DNA from: an uncultured Collinsella sp.
GTDB lineage: Bacteria; Actinomycetota; Coriobacteriia; Coriobacteriales; Coriobacteriaceae
Reading direction: 5' to 3'
DNA length: 60,578 nucleotides
Assembly (NCBI GenBank): GCA_958433005.1
Contig: CAUAWV010000009.1
Location: forward strand, 1 to 60,578
A model generated the notes under the pieces. The model ran no database searches, was not told where the DNA came from, and saw nothing but the letters and a program-made list of their open reading frames with translations. Shown in pieces: positions 26,894 through 35,494 of this stretch; positions within the stretch are counted from its first letter, which is position 1; every line of letters begins with the position of its first letter. Position numbers and translations under genes: made by a program.

Positions 26894-26926
26894 GCAAGGG
26901 TTATCCATCGAGGTGAGAGGCACACC

Positions 26927-27949
26927 ATGATTGCAATTTTAAAGCAGAGCGCCAGCGACGAGGCCGTCAGCCATATCGTCAGCTGGATTGAGAAAAAGGG
27001 CCTGAAAACCGACGTCTCGCGCGGCGAGAACGAGACGATCATCGGCCTGGTGGGCGATACGACCAAGATCGACCCGTTCCTGCTCGAGTCCATGGACGTC
27101 GTCGAGCGCGTGCAGCGCGTCTCCGAGCCGTTCAAGCGCGCCAACCGCAAGTTCCACCCCGAGGACTCCGTCATCGACTGCGGCCACGGCGTCAAGATCG
27201 GCGGCGACCAGTTCCAGGTCATCGCCGGCCCGTGCTCCGTCGAGGGCGAGAACCTCATCCGCATCGCCCGCCGCGTGAAGGCCGCCGGCGCCACGATGTT
27301 GCGCGGCGGCGCCTACAAGCCCCGCACCTCCCCGTACGCCTACCAGGGCATGGGTCCCGCCGGCCTGGACCTGCTGTGCGAGGCGTCTGCCGAGCTCGAC
27401 ATGCCGATCGTCACCGAGATCATGGACCCGCGCGACGTGCAGGTCTTCCTGGACAAGAAGATCGACGTCATGCAGATCGGCGCCCGCAACGCCCAGAACT
27501 TCCCTCTGCTCAAAGAGGTCGGCAAGACCAAGACTCCGATCTTGCTTAAGCGCGGCATGTCCGGCACGATCGATGAGCTGCTCATGGCCGCCGAGTACAT
27601 CATGAGCGAGGGCAACGACAACGTCATCCTGTGCGAGCGCGGCATCCGCACCTTCGAAACCCGTACTCGCAACACCTTCGACCTCAACGCCGTGCCGGTG
27701 CTGCACCACCTGTCGCACCTGCCCGTCGTCGCCGACCCCAGCCACGCCACCGGCTACACCCGCTACGTTGAGCCCATGGCGCTTGCCGCGACCGCCTGCG
27801 GCGCCAACGGCCTGGAGATCGAGGTCCACGACGAGCCGAGCCGCGCCTGGTCCGACGGCGCCCAGGCCCTCACCCCCGATCAGTTCGACGACACCATGCG
27901 CCGCATCCGAGCCATCCGCGAGGTCGTCTGCCAAGAGACCATGGAGTAG
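26927..27949 (+). CDS. aroF: 3-Deoxy-7-phosphoheptulonate (DAHP) synthase, type I-beta with N-terminal regulatory domain
   Basis: First shikimate-pathway step: phosphoenolpyruvate plus erythrose 4-phosphate to DAHP. Residues 1-70 (MIAILKQSASDEAV onward) form the ferredoxin-like regulatory domain known from Thermotoga-type enzymes, in which it mediates Tyr/Phe feedback. The catalytic TIM-barrel follows with VIAGPCSVEGEN, MLRGGAYKPRTSPYAYQG, KRGMSGTIDELLMAAEYI and PVVADPSHATGYTRYV. GAGAGG lies before the ATG at 26927. An earlier in-frame ATG would run through the leader hairpin. It heads the eight-gene operon. Confidence 0.95.
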   Translation: MIAILKQSASDEAVSHIVSWIEKKGLKTDVSRGENETIIGLVGDTTKIDPFLLESMDVVERVQRVSEPFKRANRKFHPEDSVIDCGHGVKIGGDQFQVIAGPCSVEGENLIRIARRVKAAGATMLRGGAYKPRTSPYAYQGMGPAGLDLLCEASAELDMPIVTEIMDPRDVQVFLDKKIDVMQIGARNAQNFPLLKEVGKTKTPILLKRGMSGTIDELLMAAEYIMSEGNDNVILCERGIRTFETRTRNTFDLNAVPVLHHLSHLPVVADPSHATGYTRYVEPMALAATACGANGLEIEVHDEPSRAWSDGAQALTPDQFDDTMRRIRAIREVVCQETME

Positions 27950-27952
27950 CCC

Positions 27953-28867
27953 ATGGGTACAGTGAGAAACGCGCGCGTTAACCAGGGCGGCCCCAAGTGC
28001 GCCGGCATCGTCGGCCTTGGCCTCATCGGCGGCAGCTTTGCCCGCGGCTATGCGCAGGCGGGCGTCCGCGTGCTGGCCTGGGATCCCGATGACGATGTCA
28101 TGACGGCTGCCAGCATGGGCACCGTTGCCGGCGAGCTCAACGACGAGACGCTCGGCGAATGCGACATCATCGTCCTGGCTTGCTACCCCGAAGCCTGCAT
28201 CGAGTGGCTCGAGGCACACGCCCAGGCACTCGCCGACGCCACCGATACCGAGGCCATCATGGGCCCCGTGGTAATTGACACGGTGGGCGTCAAGGGTATC
28301 GTGTGCGAGCGCGCCTTTGAGCTTGCCCACGAGCACGGCTTTTACTTTGTGGGCGCGCACCCCATGGCGGGCACGCAGTACTCGGGCTATGCACACTCCC
28401 GCGCCGACCTGTTCCAGGGCGCCCCGCTGGTGCTCGTACCGCCCGCGGTGGACGATGCGCTCAAGCTGGAGCTTTTGGGCCAGGTGCGCGAGATGGTGCG
28501 CCCCTTGGGCTTTGGCAAGTTCAGCGTGACCAGCGCCGCCGAGCACGACCGTGTCATCGCCTTCACGAGCCAGCTTGCGCACGTGGTATCCAACGCCTAC
28601 GTCAAAAGCCCCACTGCCCAGGTCCACCACGGCTTTTCGGCCGGTAGCTACCGCGATCTCACCCGCGTGGCGCACCTCAACCCGCAAATGTGGTCCGAGC
28701 TCATGATCGACGACGCCGACGCGCTCGCCTTCGAGATCGACCATCTGATCGAATCGCTTGGCGCCTACAGCCGCGCGCTCAAGGACCGCGACCAGCGCTA
28801 TCTGGAGAATCTCCTTGCCGAAGGCGACCGCATTAAGCGCGCACTCGACGACGAGGCCTCCCACTAG
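27953..28867 (+). CDS. tyrA: Prephenate dehydrogenase
   Basis: Oxidises and decarboxylates prephenate to 4-hydroxyphenylpyruvate for tyrosine. The 304 residues carry the NAD motif GIVGLGLIGGSFARGYAQAG (about residues 16-35), then GAHPMAGTQYSGYAHS (substrate His and surrounding residues), and the helical dimerisation domain. No ACT domain is present, so feedback control may rest on the DAHP synthase. It starts 3 nt after aroF, with GGAG formed from the aroF end. Confidence 0.93.
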   Translation: MGTVRNARVNQGGPKCAGIVGLGLIGGSFARGYAQAGVRVLAWDPDDDVMTAASMGTVAGELNDETLGECDIIVLACYPEACIEWLEAHAQALADATDTEAIMGPVVIDTVGVKGIVCERAFELAHEHGFYFVGAHPMAGTQYSGYAHSRADLFQGAPLVLVPPAVDDALKLELLGQVREMVRPLGFGKFSVTSAAEHDRVIAFTSQLAHVVSNAYVKSPTAQVHHGFSAGSYRDLTRVAHLNPQMWSELMIDDADALAFEIDHLIESLGAYSRALKDRDQRYLENLLAEGDRIKRALDDEASH

Positions 28868-28903
28868 ACAACCCATCACGCCAGGTCGAAAGGACCGAAG
28901 CTT

Positions 28904-30010
28904 ATGGCGATTACCATCGATATCGACACTGCACGCCCCTACCAGGTGCATGTTGGCACGTTTTTGTTGGAGCAGGCGGGGCCGCTCATGCGCGCCACCG
29001 CCGGCGGCACCAAGGCCGTCATCGTGACGGACACCAACGTGGGCCCGCTCTACCAGATGCCCGTTAAGCAGAGCCTGGAGGCGTCAGGCTACGAGGTGAG
29101 CATCTGCACCTTCGAGGCCGGCGAGGCCCATAAGCGCGCCGAGACCTACGTTGCCATTTTGGAGTTTGTGGCCGAGCACGAGCTTTCGCGCTCCGACGTG
29201 ATCGTGGCACTCGGCGGCGGCGTCGTGGGCGACGTGGCGGGCTTTGTGGCCGCCACCTACATGCGCGGCTGCAAGTTTGTGCAGATCCCGACGAGCCTGC
29301 TCGCCATGGTGGATTCATCGGTGGGAGGCAAGACCGCCATCGACCTGGCTGCCGGCAAGAACTTGGCCGGCGCCTTTTGGCAGCCGAGCGTGGTTATCGC
29401 CGACGTGGGGTGCCTGGCCACCCTCACGCCCGAGCAGTTCGCCGACGGCTGCGGCGAGGTCGTCAAGCACGCCGTGATCGCCGACCTGGAGCTTTTCGCC
29501 GAGCTGGAGAAGACCCCGCTCACGCTGGAGCTGCTCAACCGCGATGTGGCCCGCGTAGCGCTCATCATCGCCCGCAATATCGACATCAAGCGCGCCGTGG
29601 TCGTCGCCGACGAGCGCGAAACCAACCAGCGCAAGCTCCTCAACTTTGGACACAGCGCCGGACACGCCGTCGAGGCCTGCGAGCACTTTGAGCTGGGACA
29701 CGGCAACTGCGTGTCGATCGGCATGGGCATCATCACGCGCGCCGCGGCCCTGCACGGCGTCTGCGATGCCGCACTGCCCGGTCGTATTGAGGAACTCTGC
29801 GCCCGTCATGGCCTCACGACCCGCTGTGACCTAGATGCCGATACCGTCTTTGCCGAGGCGCTCCACGACAAGAAGCGCGCGGGCGACACCATAGACCTGG
29901 TGATTCCGCACGGCATTGGCCGCTGCAGCATCGACCGCACACCGCTTTCCACTTTCCACGAACTCATTGCCGAGGGCCTCGGCCAGAAGGGAGACGCATC
30001 CGCATGCTAG
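28904..30010 (+). CDS. aroB: 3-Dehydroquinate synthase
   Basis: Second shikimate-pathway step, DAHP to 3-dehydroquinate, NAD- and metal-dependent. The 368 residues hold EAHKRAETYVAIL, ALGGGVVGDVAGFVAATYMRG, IPTSLLAMVDSSVGGKTAIDL, a metal site with GHSAGHAVEA, and HGNCVSIGM. AAAGGA precedes the ATG. The last 7 nt overlap aroA. Confidence 0.96.
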   Translation: MAITIDIDTARPYQVHVGTFLLEQAGPLMRATAGGTKAVIVTDTNVGPLYQMPVKQSLEASGYEVSICTFEAGEAHKRAETYVAILEFVAEHELSRSDVIVALGGGVVGDVAGFVAATYMRGCKFVQIPTSLLAMVDSSVGGKTAIDLAAGKNLAGAFWQPSVVIADVGCLATLTPEQFADGCGEVVKHAVIADLELFAELEKTPLTLELLNRDVARVALIIARNIDIKRAVVVADERETNQRKLLNFGHSAGHAVEACEHFELGHGNCVSIGMGIITRAAALHGVCDAALPGRIEELCARHGLTTRCDLDADTVFAEALHDKKRAGDTIDLVIPHGIGRCSIDRTPLSTFHELIAEGLGQKGDASAC

Positions 30011-31323
30011 CCCGCATCACCCCGTCCCCGCTCAAGGGCACCGTTCCCGCCATCGCGTCCAAGTCGATGGCGCATCGCCTCATCATCTGCGCTGCGCTTG
30101 CCAACGGCGAGACGCACGTCACCTGCAACACCACCTGCGCCGACATCGAGGCCACGGTGCGCTGCCTTACGGCACTGGGTGCTCGCATCGAGACCGTCGA
30201 GGACGGCTTCCAGGTCCACCCCACCATGAAGAGTGTTGAGTTTGGCCTGCTCAAGGCCCTTGCCGGCGGCACGCTTGACTGCGGTGAAAGTGGCTCCACG
30301 CTGCGCTTTATGCTGCCTGTCGCCTGCGCGCTGGGTGCGGATGCCACCTTCGTAGGCCAGGGCCGCCTGGGCGCCCGCCCGCTCTCCCCGCTCTCGGACG
30401 AGATCATCGCCGCCGGCTGCGACCTACAGGGTCTGGGCGGTTTTCCGCTCAAGACGAGCGGCCGCATGCGCCCGGGCACCTTTGTGCTTCCGGGCAACGT
30501 GAGCTCGCAGTACATCTCGGGCCTGCTGCTGGCAGCCCCGCTGCTGGCCCAGCCCTCCTGCGTGCAGGTAACCGGCCTCATCGAGAGCCGCCCCTACATC
30601 AACCTGACGATACAGGCCATGAAGGCCTTTGGCGTCGAGGTCAACGTCGAGCGCATTCCGGCCAAGGACGGCCAGCCCGAGGTCACGAACTTCCGCGTGA
30701 GCAGCGGCTCGTACCGCACGCCCGGCAGCGTAGCCGTCGAGGGCGACTGGTCCAACGCCGCCTTTTGGCTGTGCGCCGGTGCCATCGGCACCGACCCAAT
30801 CACCGTCGAGGGCGTGTCACTGAGCTCCGCACAGGGCGACCGTAACGTGCTTGCCGCGCTTTCGCGCTTTGGCGCCCGCATCGTGCGCTCCACCAACGCC
30901 GCCACCGTGCAGTCCGACAAGCTCGCCGGCTTTGAGATGAGTGCCCACGACATTCCGGACCTGGTGCCCGTCATCTCGGCCGTGGCCTCGTTGGCACAGG
31001 GCCGCACCTTTATTCGCGATTGCGCCCGTCTGCGCATCAAGGAATCCGACCGTCTGGTCACCACCACCCGCGAGCTCACCGCGCTGGGCGCGCAGGTGCG
31101 CATTGCCGGCTATGACCTCATCATCAAGGGTGTCGATGCCTTCACCGGCGGCGAGGTCGATTCGCACAACGACCATCGCATCGCCATGATGGCCGCTATC
31201 GCCGCGAGCCGCGCCACCGGCGAGGTCGTGATCCACGGCGCCGAGGCCGTCAACAAGTCCTATCCCGATTTCTTCGGCCACTACCGCCTGCTGGGCGGCA
31301 AGGTCACACTCGAGGAGGAATAG
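30004..31323 (+). CDS. aroA: 5-Enolpyruvylshikimate-3-phosphate synthase
   Basis: Adds the enolpyruvyl group of PEP to shikimate 3-phosphate. The 439 residues show the N-terminal SKSMAHRLIICAALANGE, the PEP-binding stretch LDCGESGSTLRFMLPVACALG, RPLSPLSDEI and the C-terminal SHNDHRIAMMAAIA and VNKSYPDFF. The loop following LDCGES matters for glyphosate sensitivity in this family. I make no class call from sequence alone. It overlaps aroB by 7 nt and is followed by aroC after 1 nt. Confidence 0.96.
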   Translation: MLARITPSPLKGTVPAIASKSMAHRLIICAALANGETHVTCNTTCADIEATVRCLTALGARIETVEDGFQVHPTMKSVEFGLLKALAGGTLDCGESGSTLRFMLPVACALGADATFVGQGRLGARPLSPLSDEIIAAGCDLQGLGGFPLKTSGRMRPGTFVLPGNVSSQYISGLLLAAPLLAQPSCVQVTGLIESRPYINLTIQAMKAFGVEVNVERIPAKDGQPEVTNFRVSSGSYRTPGSVAVEGDWSNAAFWLCAGAIGTDPITVEGVSLSSAQGDRNVLAALSRFGARIVRSTNAATVQSDKLAGFEMSAHDIPDLVPVISAVASLAQGRTFIRDCARLRIKESDRLVTTTRELTALGAQVRIAGYDLIIKGVDAFTGGEVDSHNDHRIAMMAAIAASRATGEVVIHGAEAVNKSYPDFFGHYRLLGGKVTLEEE

Positions 31324-31324
31324 C

Positions 31325-32422
31325 ATGTCCTCGACCTTTGGCAACGTCTTGCACGTAAGCATCTTCGGCCAGTCGCACTCCCCCGCCATCGGCTGCTCCC
31401 TCGATGGCATTCCGGCGGGCATCGCTGTTGACCAGGAGCAGCTGCAGGCCTTCCTTGACCGTCGTGCCCCCGGTCGCGACGAGACCGCGACCAAACGCCG
31501 CGAGGCCGACGCCGCCCACATCATCGCCGGTGTGGTCGATGGACATACCACCGGCGCGCCCATCGCCGCGATTATCGAGAACACCAACACGCGCTCCAAG
31601 GATTACTCCGAACTGCGCCGCAAGCCCCGCCCCGGACATGCGGACTTCCCTGCGCGCGTGAAGTATCACAACATGCACGATGTCGCCGGCGGCGGACACT
31701 TCTCCGGCCGCCTAACGGCACCCCTGTGCATCGCCGGCGGCATTGCGCTGCAGGCACTCGAGGCCCGCGGCATTAAAGTGATGGCGCATGTAGCGCAGAT
31801 CGGCGGCATCTCCGACCTGCCGATGGACGACATGGTCTATCGCGAGGCCGACCGCAAGGCGATCCTTACGAACGATCTGCCGTGCATTGACGCCGCCGCC
31901 GCCGGCCGCATGCACGAGGAAATCCTAGCCGCGCGCGACGAACTCGACAGCATCGGCGGCATCGTGGAGTGCGGCATTTACGGGCTTCCTGCGGGCATCG
32001 GCGACCCCATGTTCGATGGCATCGAGAACCGCATCGCGCAAATCGCGTTTGGCATTCCCGCCGTAAAGGGCGTGGAGTTTGGCATGGGCTTTGCCGTGGC
32101 CGCCATGCGTGGCAGCGAGAACAACGATCCGTATCGCATCGATGCCGAGACCGGCGAGATCGAGGTCGAGTCCAACAACGCCGGCGGCATCCTGGGCGGT
32201 ATTTCGACCGGCGCGCCCGTCATGTGGCGCATGGCCGTAAAGCCGACGCCCTCAATTGGGCGCGAGCAGCAGACGGTGGACATGGACGCTATGGAAAATG
32301 CCGAGCTCTCGGTCCACGGCCGCCACGATCCCTGCATCGTCCCCCGAGCCGTCCCCGTAGCCGAGGCAGCCGCCGCCCTTGCCATCTGGGACGCCCTCCT
32401 CGAAGACGCCGCCCAGCGCTAA
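31325..32422 (+). CDS. aroC: Chorismate synthase
   Basis: Eliminates phosphate from EPSP to give chorismate, needing reduced FMN. The 365 residues begin FGQSHSPAIGCSLDGIPAG and contain RRKPRPGHADFPARVKY, DVAGGGHFSGRLTAPLC and GGILGGISTGAPVMWRMAVKPT, which are the family signatures. GAGGAGG precedes the ATG. It is the end of the common pathway and lies directly before pheA. Confidence 0.97.
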   Translation: MSSTFGNVLHVSIFGQSHSPAIGCSLDGIPAGIAVDQEQLQAFLDRRAPGRDETATKRREADAAHIIAGVVDGHTTGAPIAAIIENTNTRSKDYSELRRKPRPGHADFPARVKYHNMHDVAGGGHFSGRLTAPLCIAGGIALQALEARGIKVMAHVAQIGGISDLPMDDMVYREADRKAILTNDLPCIDAAAAGRMHEEILAARDELDSIGGIVECGIYGLPAGIGDPMFDGIENRIAQIAFGIPAVKGVEFGMGFAVAAMRGSENNDPYRIDAETGEIEVESNNAGGILGGISTGAPVMWRMAVKPTPSIGREQQTVDMDAMENAELSVHGRHDPCIVPRAVPVAEAAAALAIWDALLEDAAQR

Positions 32423-32465
32423 CTACCCACCCCTCAACATCCCCCGACACGTGAAAGGGGTCTCC

Positions 32466-33611
32466 ATGGACCTTGCTGACATCCGCCAGGCCATCGATGG
32501 CATCGACACCACGCTCCTCAACAGTTTTGTCGAGCGCATGGACATTGCCACCGAGGTCGCCAAGTCTAAAATCGAGATGGGCAAGGCCGTCTTCGACCCC
32601 GCCCGTGAGCGCTCCAAGCTCAACAATCTCGCCAGCCGCGTGCCCGAGCGCTACGAGGCCCAAGCCATCACCCTGTTCCGCCTCCTCATGAGCATGAGCA
32701 AGGCCGAGCAACAGCGCTATATCAACGAGCTCAAGGGCATCACGCTCTCGCAAAAGGCCCACGCCACGGCTACAGCCTCCGACACGCCCTTCCCTCAAAC
32801 GGCCACCGTCGCCTGCCAGGGCGTCGAGGGCGCTTACAGCCAAATCGCCGCGTGCAAGCTCTTCGACGTGCCCGACATCGCGTTTTTCGAGACCTTCGAG
32901 GGCGTTATGCGCGCCGTACGTGACGGCTTCTGCGAGTTTGGCGTGCTGCCCATCGAAAACTCCACCGCGGGTTCCGTCAACGCCGTCTACGACCTGCTCG
33001 CACAGTTCGATTTCCATATCGTGCGCTCGCTGCGCCTCAAGATCGACCATAACCTGCTCGTCAAACCCGGCACCAAGCTCGCAGACGTGCGTGAGGTCTA
33101 CAGCCACGGCCAAGCCATTGCCCAGTGCGCCGGCTTTATCGAAGCCCACGACCTGCACGCCACCAAGTACCCCAACACGGCCATGTCGGCCGAGATGGTC
33201 GCTAACTCCGACCGCACCGACGTTGCCGCCATCGCCTCGCGCAGCTGTGCCGCACTGTATGGCCTGGAGATACTGGAATCCAACATCCAGGACTCGGACA
33301 ACAACTACACGCGCTTTGTCGTCATCAGCCGCGAGCCGCGCGTCTACCCCGGTGCCAACCGCACCTCGCTCATGATCACCACGACCAACGAGCCGGGCGC
33401 CCTCTACCGGGTGCTCGAGCGCTTCTACGCCCTCAACATCAACCTCATCAAGCTCGAAAGCCGCCCCATCCCCGGGCACGACTTTGAGTTTATGTTCTAC
33501 TTTGACCTGGACTGCCCCTTTGGCAGCAAGGCCCTCGATGACCTGCTCGATTCCATCGACGACGTGTGCGAGAGCTTCACCTACTTTGGCAGTTACACGG
33601 AGGTGCTCTAG
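32466..33611 (+). CDS. pheA: Bifunctional chorismate mutase / prephenate dehydratase
   Basis: P-protein for phenylalanine synthesis, 381 residues. The chorismate mutase domain (about 1-90, IRQAIDGIDTTLLNSFVERMDIA) is followed by prephenate dehydratase (about 110-290) with CQGVEGAYSQIA, VLPIENSTAGSV and DNNYTRFVVI. A C-terminal ACT domain (about 297-375, GALYRVLERFYALNINLIKLESRP) probably binds phenylalanine for feedback. The ATG at 32466 follows GAAAGGGG. The mutase also supplies prephenate to TyrA upstream, since no other mutase is seen. The next gene's ATG abuts its stop. Confidence 0.95.
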   Translation: MDLADIRQAIDGIDTTLLNSFVERMDIATEVAKSKIEMGKAVFDPARERSKLNNLASRVPERYEAQAITLFRLLMSMSKAEQQRYINELKGITLSQKAHATATASDTPFPQTATVACQGVEGAYSQIAACKLFDVPDIAFFETFEGVMRAVRDGFCEFGVLPIENSTAGSVNAVYDLLAQFDFHIVRSLRLKIDHNLLVKPGTKLADVREVYSHGQAIAQCAGFIEAHDLHATKYPNTAMSAEMVANSDRTDVAAIASRSCAALYGLEILESNIQDSDNNYTRFVVISREPRVYPGANRTSLMITTTNEPGALYRVLERFYALNINLIKLESRPIPGHDFEFMFYFDLDCPFGSKALDDLLDSIDDVCESFTYFGSYTEVL

Positions 33612-34862
33612 ATGACCGATGTCGCCGCAACCCGCCCCTACGGCGTGCTGGGCCGCGTGCTGGGCCACAGCTACACCCCGACCATCTACAAGGAGCTCGC
33701 GGGGCTCGAGTACGTACGATTTGAGCGCGAGCCCGAGGACCTCCAGGCTTTTATGACGGGTGACGAATGGGAGGGCACCAACGTGACCATCCCCTACAAG
33801 CGCGCCGTCATGGAATACCTGGACGAGCTGAGTCCACTCGCCGAGCGTATGGGAAACGTCAACACCATCACGCGCCTGCCCGACGGCCGCCTGCGCGGCG
33901 ACAACACCGACTACTTCGGCTTTCAGTGCCTAGTCGAGGAGCTGGGCGTCGAGGTCGCCGGCAAGAAGGCCCTCGTGCTCGGTGCCACCGGTGGCGCCGG
34001 CACCACTGCCAGCATGGTGCTCGGCGACCTGGGCGCCATCGTCGTGCCGGTCGGCCGCACGAGCGAAGTCAACTACGACAACATCGCGCAGCAGTCCGAC
34101 GCCGCACTGCTCGTCAACTGCACGCCCGCCGGCATGTTCCCCCACTGTCCCGACGCCCCCTGCACGCTCGAGGGGCTCGATGCGCTCGAGGGCGTCATCG
34201 ACATTGTCTACAACCCTGCACGCACGGGCCTGATGCTCGAGGCCGAGCGCCGCGGCATCCCCTGCATCGGCGGCCTGCTCATGCTCGTGGCCCAGGCGGC
34301 GCAAGCCGTTGAGCGCTACACCGGCCAGGTCACTCCGCGTGAGCGCATTCTGGACGTAACGGAGCGCCTGTCACGCCGCGAACAGAACATCACGCTGATC
34401 GGTATGCCAGGCTCGGGCAAGACCCGCGTGGGCGAGCAGATTGCCCTGCTCACGGGGCGAGAGCACATCGACCTGGACCGCGCCCTCGAGGAGCGCCTGG
34501 GCATGCCCTGCGCCGACTTTATCGTCGAGCGCGGCGAGGCGGCGTTCCGCGAACAGGAGACGGCGGCGCTGGCCGACATCTCCAAGCGAAGCGGCCTGGT
34601 GCTTTCCACCGGCGGCGGCGTGGTCACGCGCGACGAGAACTACCCGCTGCTGCACCAGAACAGCCAGATTGTGATGCTCAACCGCAAGCTCGACGAGCTC
34701 GCCCACAAGGGTCGCCCCATCACCGCCCGCGATGGCATCGACAAGCTGGCCGAGCAGCGCATGCCGCGCTACCGCGCTTGGGCCGACTGCATCATCGACT
34801 CACGCAACTGCGCCGCCAACACCGCCCAAGCCCTCCTCGACACCCTCCCATCCGCTCTCTAA
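33612..34862 (+). CDS. aroE-aroK: Shikimate dehydrogenase - shikimate kinase fusion
   Basis: One 416-residue protein carrying two shikimate-pathway steps. Residues 1-250 are AroE: the substrate-binding GHSYTP at 18-23 (usually HSxSP), NVTIPYKRAVMEYL (57-70), GNVNTI, DNTDYFGF and the NADP loop GATGGAG (124-130). After a short linker, residues 258-416 are AroK: P-loop GMPGSGKTRVG (264-274), DLDRALEERLG, a FREQE segment and STGGGVV. A fusion brings dehydrogenase product directly to the kinase. Other orientations (aroK first) occur elsewhere. It is joined to pheA with no gap. Confidence 0.94.
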   Translation: MTDVAATRPYGVLGRVLGHSYTPTIYKELAGLEYVRFEREPEDLQAFMTGDEWEGTNVTIPYKRAVMEYLDELSPLAERMGNVNTITRLPDGRLRGDNTDYFGFQCLVEELGVEVAGKKALVLGATGGAGTTASMVLGDLGAIVVPVGRTSEVNYDNIAQQSDAALLVNCTPAGMFPHCPDAPCTLEGLDALEGVIDIVYNPARTGLMLEAERRGIPCIGGLLMLVAQAAQAVERYTGQVTPRERILDVTERLSRREQNITLIGMPGSGKTRVGEQIALLTGREHIDLDRALEERLGMPCADFIVERGEAAFREQETAALADISKRSGLVLSTGGGVVTRDENYPLLHQNSQIVMLNRKLDELAHKGRPITARDGIDKLAEQRMPRYRAWADCIIDSRNCAANTAQALLDTLPSAL

Positions 34863-34864
34863 TC

Positions 34865-34905
34865 AAAACCACCACAAAGGGGACAGGCACTTTTGTGGTG
34901 GTTTT
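34865..34905. repeat. Long perfect palindrome between aroE-aroK and aroQ
   Basis: Fourteen-base arms AAAACCACCACAAA / TTTGTGGTGGTTTT flank a 13-base loop (GGGGACAGGCACT). It starts 2 nt after the aroE-aroK stop and ends 21 nt before aroQ. The plus strand ends in TTTT, so it could act as a weak terminator or RNA stabiliser. The loop sequence resembles a palindromic repeat that I recall from unrelated genomes, so it may be a mobile REP-like element. Confidence 0.8.
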
Positions 34906-34926
34906 CCAATCGCAAAGGAAGCAACC

Positions 34927-35364
34927 ATGAAAGCACTCGTCATCAACGGCCCCAACCTCAACATGCTCGGCATTCGCGAGCCGGGTATCTACGGCAGCGA
35001 CAACTACGACCGCTTAGTGCAGATCTGCCAGGAAGCGGGCGCCGCACAGGGCTTCGACGAGGTCGAGGTCTTCCAGTCTAACCACGAGGGCAGCATCGTC
35101 GACAAGATCCAAGAGGCCTACGGCAAGGTCGATGGTATCGTCATCAATCCGGCTGCCTACACGCACACGAGCGTGGCCATCCTGGACGCGCTCAAGGCCG
35201 TCGCCATCCCGGCTGTGGAGGTCCACATCAGCGCTGTCGAGACCCGCGAGGACTTCCGCCAGGTGAGCTACGCCCGCCTGGCCTGCTTCGCCACCATCAC
35301 CGGCGAAGGCCTCCAAGGCTACGCTCACGCGTTAGAGCTGCTGAAAGAGCGTCTCGAAAAGTAG
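34927..35364 (+). CDS. aroQ: 3-Dehydroquinate dehydratase, type II
   Basis: Third shikimate-pathway step, removing water from 3-dehydroquinate. The 145-residue product has the type II pattern: INGPNLNMLGIREPGIYG (catalytic Tyr, here near residue 23), VEVFQSNHEGSIVDKIQEA, NPAAYTHTSVAILDAL and VEVHISAVETREDFR (catalytic His). The start is ATG 34927, with AAAGGAAG upstream. An upstream in-frame extension would pass through the palindrome. It closes the operon, before a terminator. Confidence 0.97.
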   Translation: MKALVINGPNLNMLGIREPGIYGSDNYDRLVQICQEAGAAQGFDEVEVFQSNHEGSIVDKIQEAYGKVDGIVINPAAYTHTSVAILDALKAVAIPAVEVHISAVETREDFRQVSYARLACFATITGEGLQGYAHALELLKERLEK

Positions 35365-35409
35365 CCTCGCGAGCAAATCCATCAACGCGATTCGCACGCC
35401 AATAATGCC

Positions 35410-35450
35410 AGTGCCGCCAGCAGCAACCTCACTACTGGCGGCACTTTATT
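35410..35450 (+). terminator. Terminator of the aromatic operon
   Basis: Eleven-base arms AGTGCCGCCAG / CTGGCGGCACT with a 14-base loop, followed by TTATTA. It lies 45 nt after aroQ, and a second GCCAG/CTGGC pair surrounds it. Confidence 0.75.
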
Positions 35451-35457
35451 ACTGGCA

Positions 35458-35463
35458 TATAAT
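35458..35463 (+). promoter_or_regulatory. Consensus -10 for the two-gene cargo
   Basis: TATAAT at 35458-35463 lies about 30 nt before the ATG of the DUF4869-like gene and just after the aro operon terminator. A matching -35 would fall in the terminator stem and is not clear. Confidence 0.45.
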
Positions 35464-35494
35464 CGTTGCAGTCACAAAACGTCTGGAGACGCTC

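Noticed and set aside
26821..26926. T-box or other known riboswitch in the aro leader
   Set aside because: Only one short hairpin is present. No T-box bulge or specifier-loop structure fits in about 70 nt of leader.
26939..28951. A 670-codon minus-strand frame opposite aroF and tyrA
   Set aside because: Low-complexity Val/Gly/Ala/His-rich product on the complement of two well-conserved genes; a codon-bias shadow.
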